From Haplomitrium mnioides (Eukaryota > Marchantiophyta > Haplomitriopsida > Calobryales), in NCBI GenBank assembly GCA_049999725.1, contig JBNGIS010017169.1, positions 1-33,602 of the forward strand: a stretch of DNA of 33,602 nucleotides. Direction: 5' to 3'. The notes beneath the pieces were generated by a model. It was given only the letters and a program-made list of their open reading frames with translations, did no database searches and was not told where the DNA came from. A program made the position numbers and the translations under genes. This document shows positions 29,830 through 33,602 of the stretch, in pieces (the first letter of the stretch is position 1; each line of letters starts with the position of its first letter).

Positions 29830-30344
29830 ACCCCTATAAATATGTGTACCTCCGTAGGTGAGCTACATGTATCATTTAGTTGCTGGATGGCATCAATTTT
29901 CTTTTGATCAGGTTTTCAGCCAAGCCAACCACATAAATGCCCAACAATCACAACCTCACAAACTCTAAAAGATGATTTCACCCTTGATAAGGTCAGATGT
30001 ACCTCTTCCAGCCTTTGCAAAATTTTATCACAATCCAAAATATGTCCCATAACAAATTTTCGACACCTCCTCTCATCCAAAGCTCCATTCTTGTCTTCTT
30101 CTATACATCCTTTGATTGGAATGTCATCGAGGAATGGCATAGTCTTTTCTTGGATGAAGTCTCTCAAAACTTTGTTCATCCCATTCATCATATGTGCCAT
30201 AGAGTTTGTAGCACCTTGAGGTAAAGTGCACATTCTCAACAAACCCAATGGTGTCCTCATAGTTGTTATATCTCTACTCTTTTCAACAAGTTGGAATTGG
30301 TCATAACCATAGTGGAGATCATCCATAGAAAGCTCTTCTTGCAA
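29830..30344 (-). pseudogene. Gypsy-4 RT core with LPQG motif
   Basis: The minus frame 30344-29916 holds LHYGYDQFQL (block 3), RTPLGLLRMCTLPQGATNS near 30270-30210 (block 4) and MPFLDDIPIKGC near 30155-30120 (catalytic box with both Asp). It ends near GHLCGW at about 29920. The LPQGATNS string replaces the MPFGLCNAP-type string of Gypsy-1 and resembles the LPQG box of retroviral RT. The catalytic residues look intact, but the reading frame is broken on both sides. The segment 29830-29916 continues toward RNase H with lower similarity. Confidence 0.85.
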
Positions 30345-30346
30345 AT

Positions 30347-31272
30347 GCTTCTACAAACTCTCCAGCAATTGGTTCCACCCTTGTACTTTGGATGGTAACT
30401 TGATTTACTGGCTGTATATCTTGAATAAATAGTAGTGCTTTGCTTTTCTTAGGCATTGTAAACCATCAGCTAGAATATGGACCAAAAGATGGCTCCAAAA
30501 TCCTCATGTGCATTTTCTCCTTCAAGAGATCTAACAGCTTTGGTAGATGAGCTCTTCGTACTGGAATTGGCTTCAAATCCCAAAGTGCATGTGAAACCGT
30601 AAAAATAATCATTGGTGCAACCACATCTGGATCCACAAACCCTATTTCTTGATGCTCAAAAGCAAATGCTTTTCCATGTTTCTTGAGCATCTCTCTAAAT
30701 GCATCCTCTTCTTGAGGCAAGAGAAACTCTCCCGATCCAACCTTTAGTTCCTCCAACGTGGTTGGAGTAAACTTATGCCCAATTTTTGAGATCTCTCTCA
30801 AACTCCTCTCTTTTGAAGCTTTCTTGACTTGCTTACTAGATTCAATGGAAAGAGGTTGAGCTACAAGTTTTACATTCTTCTCCACCATCTTGTATCTGGT
30901 GTCCACTCTAGCCTCCACTCTTGCAAATGACTCAATGGTCGAATAGAGTTCTCTTAATTGTAAACACACCACCTTGTCATCACCTCCAAATCCAACAGTA
31001 ATAAGTAGCTCTAGAGGATCTTCAATCTCTTGTTCCATATATACACCCACAATCTCTTCCTTTTCATCCATCACACCTATTTTTTTGAAGTCTTTTTCAA
31101 TTCTTTGAATTTGTTTTCTCTCCCGTCTAGCCAAATCAACAAGTTGTGTATTTACAACAAATTCACTCTCAGAATATTTCACTACCTCTATGCAAAAGAT
31201 ACTTTCATTTTGAAGCAAGAGCACCTCTTTGGTTGCACCACCATAGTCTTGTTCTATTGTAGCACTCATCAA
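30347..31272 (-). pseudogene. Gypsy-4 pol linker and RT N-terminus
   Basis: An open stretch of 268 codons runs 31272 to 30466. Its first part (to about 30790) is charged and without recognised motifs. The second part has the RT entry: PIPVRRAHLPKLLDLLKEKM, then ILEPSFGPYSS, then TGA at 30464-30466 where Arg would be expected, then WFTMPKK and FIQDIQPVNQVTI. That matches RT blocks 1-2 with an IQDIQPVN form rather than the common VDYRxLN. A frameshift near 30340 leads into the next piece. Confidence 0.8.
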
Positions 31273-31274
31273 AA

Positions 31275-31720
31275 ATCCTGAAACTCTATTATGATTGTAG
31301 GAGGAGAATAGTTTCTCAAGCTATCCCGATTCCTCTCATGGTTTGTATGGACAATTAGAAACTCCACCATCTTCCTCCCATCTTGACTTCTCACCCGTGC
31401 ATATGCATATCCATCATCCAACACTTTTGTTTCCATCCTTGCAGCTGTAACATAAGGCTGCCTAGGGATTATTAGGTAAGAAGTGCCTTCCTATACAAAG
31501 AAGTTCTACTCTATGACCATATCTCTCACCTTCACTTTCACATTTAGGCAGGCTCTAAAAAGCTCTCCTCGTATGTTGTTGGTTGTCTGAATCAACCATC
31601 CATGATTGGTATCGATTGGCCACTTCCATTGCTTGTAGATATCTTTTGAGACAAGATTAATCTTTGATACATGATCAATTAGCAACCGCTACTTTGAACC
31701 AAGAACCGCTACTGAGTTCA
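31275..31720 (-). pseudogene. Gypsy-4 protease remnant
   Basis: On the minus strand the frame gives LLIDHVSKINLVS near 31675-31640, where a D-H-G-S/E-x-N loop would be expected, then WPIDTNHGWLIQ and, further on, ARMETKVLDDGYAYARVRSQ near 31440-31380. Two TAG codons lie within the stretch VIE-stop-NFFV-stop-EG near 31510-31490, both plausibly former CAG. A TGA then ends the frame just before the ATG at 31272 of the next open piece. The call depends on context with the RT that follows. Confidence 0.65.
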
Positions 31721-32070
31721 TGTTGCACTTGGTAGTCAAAAATACTATTTTTTGTGATTTGGTATTGAAAAACATCAATTTTACATTTGTGATCTTTTTT
31801 TCGTAAAGAAAATTGTTTTTTAGAAATACAAATTGCGTATTTTACATTAAGATTATGTTTTAAATTTTTCTTTATTATAAACACCTTAGAAAACAAGTAT
31901 TTTAGTTATTGAAATATTTTATTAAAACCTCACACTATTGTGAACACACTAAATTCATCAAAAATGAAATAAAACATATATCTTTTTATGAAAAAAAAAT
32001 TACAAACAAACGTGGATATCTAGTCAAGTATGGACTTTGAACCAGACTTTGAGCATCATAGTTGTTAAAT
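31721..32070. other. AT-rich sequence, no gene
   Basis: Strongly A/T-rich to about 32010 with no motif. A minus-strand frame at 31675-31896 is lysine-rich by composition and not called. From about 32025 degenerate copies of the 37-bp repeat words (tggactttgaac) begin. Confidence 0.6.
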
Positions 32071-32401
32071 CCTATGCAAGCATAGACTCCAAACTAGAAC
32101 CCTAAAGCTTATGCATGCATAGACTCCGAACGAGAATCCTAAAGCCTATGCGCGCTTAGACTTTGAACAAGAACAATAAAGCTATGCATGCATGGACTTT
32201 GAACTAGAACTCTAAAGCCTATGCGCACCAAGACTCTAAACAAAAACCTTAAAGCCTATACACGCATAGACTTTGAACGAGAACCCTTTGGCTTATGTGT
32301 GCAAGGACTCTGAATAAGAACCTTAAAGCTCATGCGTGCATAGACTCCGAACGAGAACTAGAAAGCTTATATGCACATAGACTCTAAACAAGAATGTAAG
32401 G
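32071..32401 (+). repeat. 37-bp minisatellite, nine copies
   Basis: Nine adjacent units, seven of 37 bp and two of 36 bp, start at 32071, 32108, 32145, 32182, 32218, 32255, 32292, 32329 and 32366. The unit has the pattern c-t-atgc-tgcatagactc..aac.agaacc.taaag, with about a quarter of positions varying. Partial units lie on both sides (32025-32070 and 32402-32450). The central tgcatgca word in several units is itself a palindrome. It has no coding function that I can see. Confidence 0.92.
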
Positions 32402-32458
32402 CCTGTGCGGCCAAAGATTGTAAGACTTCATGTGTGCTTGGACTCCAAGCCCAGGTGC

Positions 32459-32542
32459 ACAATGACTCCAAACCATTCTTAGATTGACAATTGACTCCAA
32501 ACCATTCTTAGACTAGCAATTTACTCAAACCATTCTTAGGCG
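32459..32542 (+). repeat. 28-bp tandem repeat, three copies
   Basis: Units 32459-32486, 32487-32515 and 32516-32542 share actccaaaccattcttag. It lies just after the 37-bp array and has a different unit, though both contain gactccaa. Confidence 0.9.
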
Positions 32543-32665
32543 CACCAAATTGAATAGTAATGAATGACTTGAAATGAATTGAGACTGCAACAAGTTGAAA
32601 CTTTGGCAAATAAAACTTTGTAAGAAAAACACTTTATTAATAACACAATTTGTTCAAATAGATGC

Positions 32666-32930
32666 TCAAGCTCTATCCTCCTCAGAAGGAATTGTCTCAT
32701 CTAAATCCAAAGGTTGAGCATTTGCAGCAGCTAGGGGGTCCTGGCGAGACTTTCAAGTTCTAGATATTGCGACAAAATCACTAGTAGCACCTGCAGTACC
32801 AGGAGGAACAGGTTCCTTCTGGTATGCATAAGCTATCTGTGACTCAGTCACATCGGATGGCAAGGAAGCCATCATCAAAACCCTCTAAGGAATGTAGATA
32901 GACTGGCGTCTATCATATTGCACCGCAATG
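32666..32930 (-). pseudogene. Unidentified coding remnant
   Basis: The minus strand gives a clear protein-like stretch that ends DLDETIPSEEDRA with TGA at 32668-32666. It runs from about 32930 (VQYDRRQSIYIP, then TAG) through an ATG pair at 32873-32875 (MMASLPSDVTESQIAYAYQK), with one internal TGA near 32753. The three parts share one frame; the two internal stops can each be explained by a single C-to-T change (CAG, CGA). Composition and proline/acidic content look like real protein rather than chance. I do not recognise the family. Given its neighbours it is probably the tail of a retroelement or captured protein. Confidence 0.5.
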
Positions 32931-33602
32931 CAGTTTCACATCAGTTTTAAAGCACAGACAAGGCATGTGCCAGACCTAGAGCAAAGATCTAGGATCCAAT
33001 CCTGCTCTACAGACAAATGGAGGTCATTTCCAGCCTATACTATGAAGGCAAGAGATGGTTTGAGAGAATTTTAATGAGATTAGAACACTATCATAGAATG
33101 GAATGCATCATGATGAAGCATGGAGAAGATTTAGAAGTTATTAGAGGAAACTTAGATTTGATCGGTTTTCTTCAATATTTGTAGATATGAGTACAGAGTA
33201 AATTGTGTTCTTATTAGAAATTTTTAGAAGCTGATATTTTGTAGTGGAATATAATGTTGCTCAAGTAGCTAGTAGAAATTTATAGAAGTGAAAAAAGCTC
33301 TTGTAAACCGGAAGTTATAACCGGTCAAATTTACAAAAGTGAGCTACAAAAAAGTCAAAATAGAGTATCTAGAAATTAGAAAATACAAATACTATTACAT
33401 GGGTAAAAAGCTTACTTGACAAGATTTCCAACAAGGTATAGTACAGGAAAATTAACTTAGTATTATTGACTTTATAGAGATTCTTCTAGAATAGACTAAA
33501 GAGGAGAAAAGTCAAGAAAAGTCAATTTGTTCTTTGACTTATTCTTTGAGGGAATCTCAAAGTATCATCTTAGGAATTTTTTGTAGGGACAAATACAAGG
33601 TA
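32931..33602. other. Unassigned right end of the window
   Basis: I see no gene. A short plus-strand frame at about 33017-33183 has no known motif. At 33301-33337 TTGTAAACCGG and CCGGTcaaaTTTACAA could pair as an interrupted hairpin. Nothing else is supported. Confidence 0.5.

Larger units (their letters stand above)
28930..31720 (-). mobile_element. Gypsy-4: minus-strand Ty3/gypsy pol fragment
   Basis: Reading leftwards: protease, linker, RT, RNase H and the start of the integrase zinc finger, mostly in good frames with few stops. No gag, LTR or primer site is seen to the right (31720 onward is AT-rich), and the integrase core is cut off on the left. It is the least broken pol in the window after Gypsy-1. 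The RT motifs differ from those of the other three gypsy elements. Confidence 0.82.

Noticed and set aside
32071-32401. CRISPR-like array
   Set aside because: Units are contiguous with no unique spacers and vary among themselves; this is a minisatellite in a plant-type genome.
33301-33337. Hairpin with CCGG as a terminator or transposon end
   Set aside because: The stem is interrupted, and no target duplication or partner end was found.

Overview
The window looks like a piece of a large, transposon-filled plant nuclear genome. The basis is: nested Ty1/copia and Ty3/gypsy LTR retrotransposons with plant-type primer sites (tRNA-Asp and initiator tRNA-Met), long LTRs, TG...CA ends with 5-bp target duplications, and stop codons that look like decay of methylated cytosines. 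A gymnosperm or another large-genome land plant fits, but the sequence does not fix the species. I find no host gene, RNA gene, CRISPR array or bacterial feature that I can defend. Every recognisable coding sequence is a broken retrotransposon gene.

Layout. 1-1908: partial long LTR on the minus strand, distantly related to the gypsy LTRs further on. 2310-18332: a decayed copia element (gag, protease, integrase, then a short RNase H remnant and a 110-bp 3' LTR). Its reverse transcriptase is mostly deleted, and it is split by a 12.3-kb gypsy insertion (Gypsy-1, 5016-17344). Gypsy-1 is structurally complete: 3.2-kb LTRs, primer site, gag, protease, RT, RNase H, integrase, polypurine tract, 3' LTR, and a perfect CAAAT target duplication. 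18333-21600: pyrimidine-rich then purine-rich sequence, then unassigned sequence. 21610 to about 25453: very decayed Gypsy-2 with an internal tandem duplication of about 0.9 kb and a probable 3' LTR. 25986 to about 28860: Gypsy-3, with 5' LTR, tRNA-Met primer site and a gag-protease-RT frame that is broken off after RT. 31720 to about 28930 (minus strand): Gypsy-4 pol, with an unusual RT motif, meeting Gypsy-3 tail to tail. 32071-32401: a 37-bp minisatellite. 32459-32542: a second, 28-bp repeat. 32666-32930 (minus): an unidentified coding remnant.

How the parts relate. Gypsy-1 entered copia after copia had inserted; the copia reading frame continues across the insertion once one CAAAT copy is counted. 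The best-preserved pol frame, 10563-12785 of Gypsy-1, has no visible frameshift but eleven in-frame stops. All eleven can be explained as CAG, CAA or CGA turned into TAG, TAA or TGA by C-to-T change. That pattern, seen again in Gypsy-4 and in the primer site, is the clearest biological signal here: silencing by cytosine methylation followed by deamination. I see no convincing undescribed system. The most unusual item is the retrovirus-like LPQG motif in the Gypsy-4 RT.
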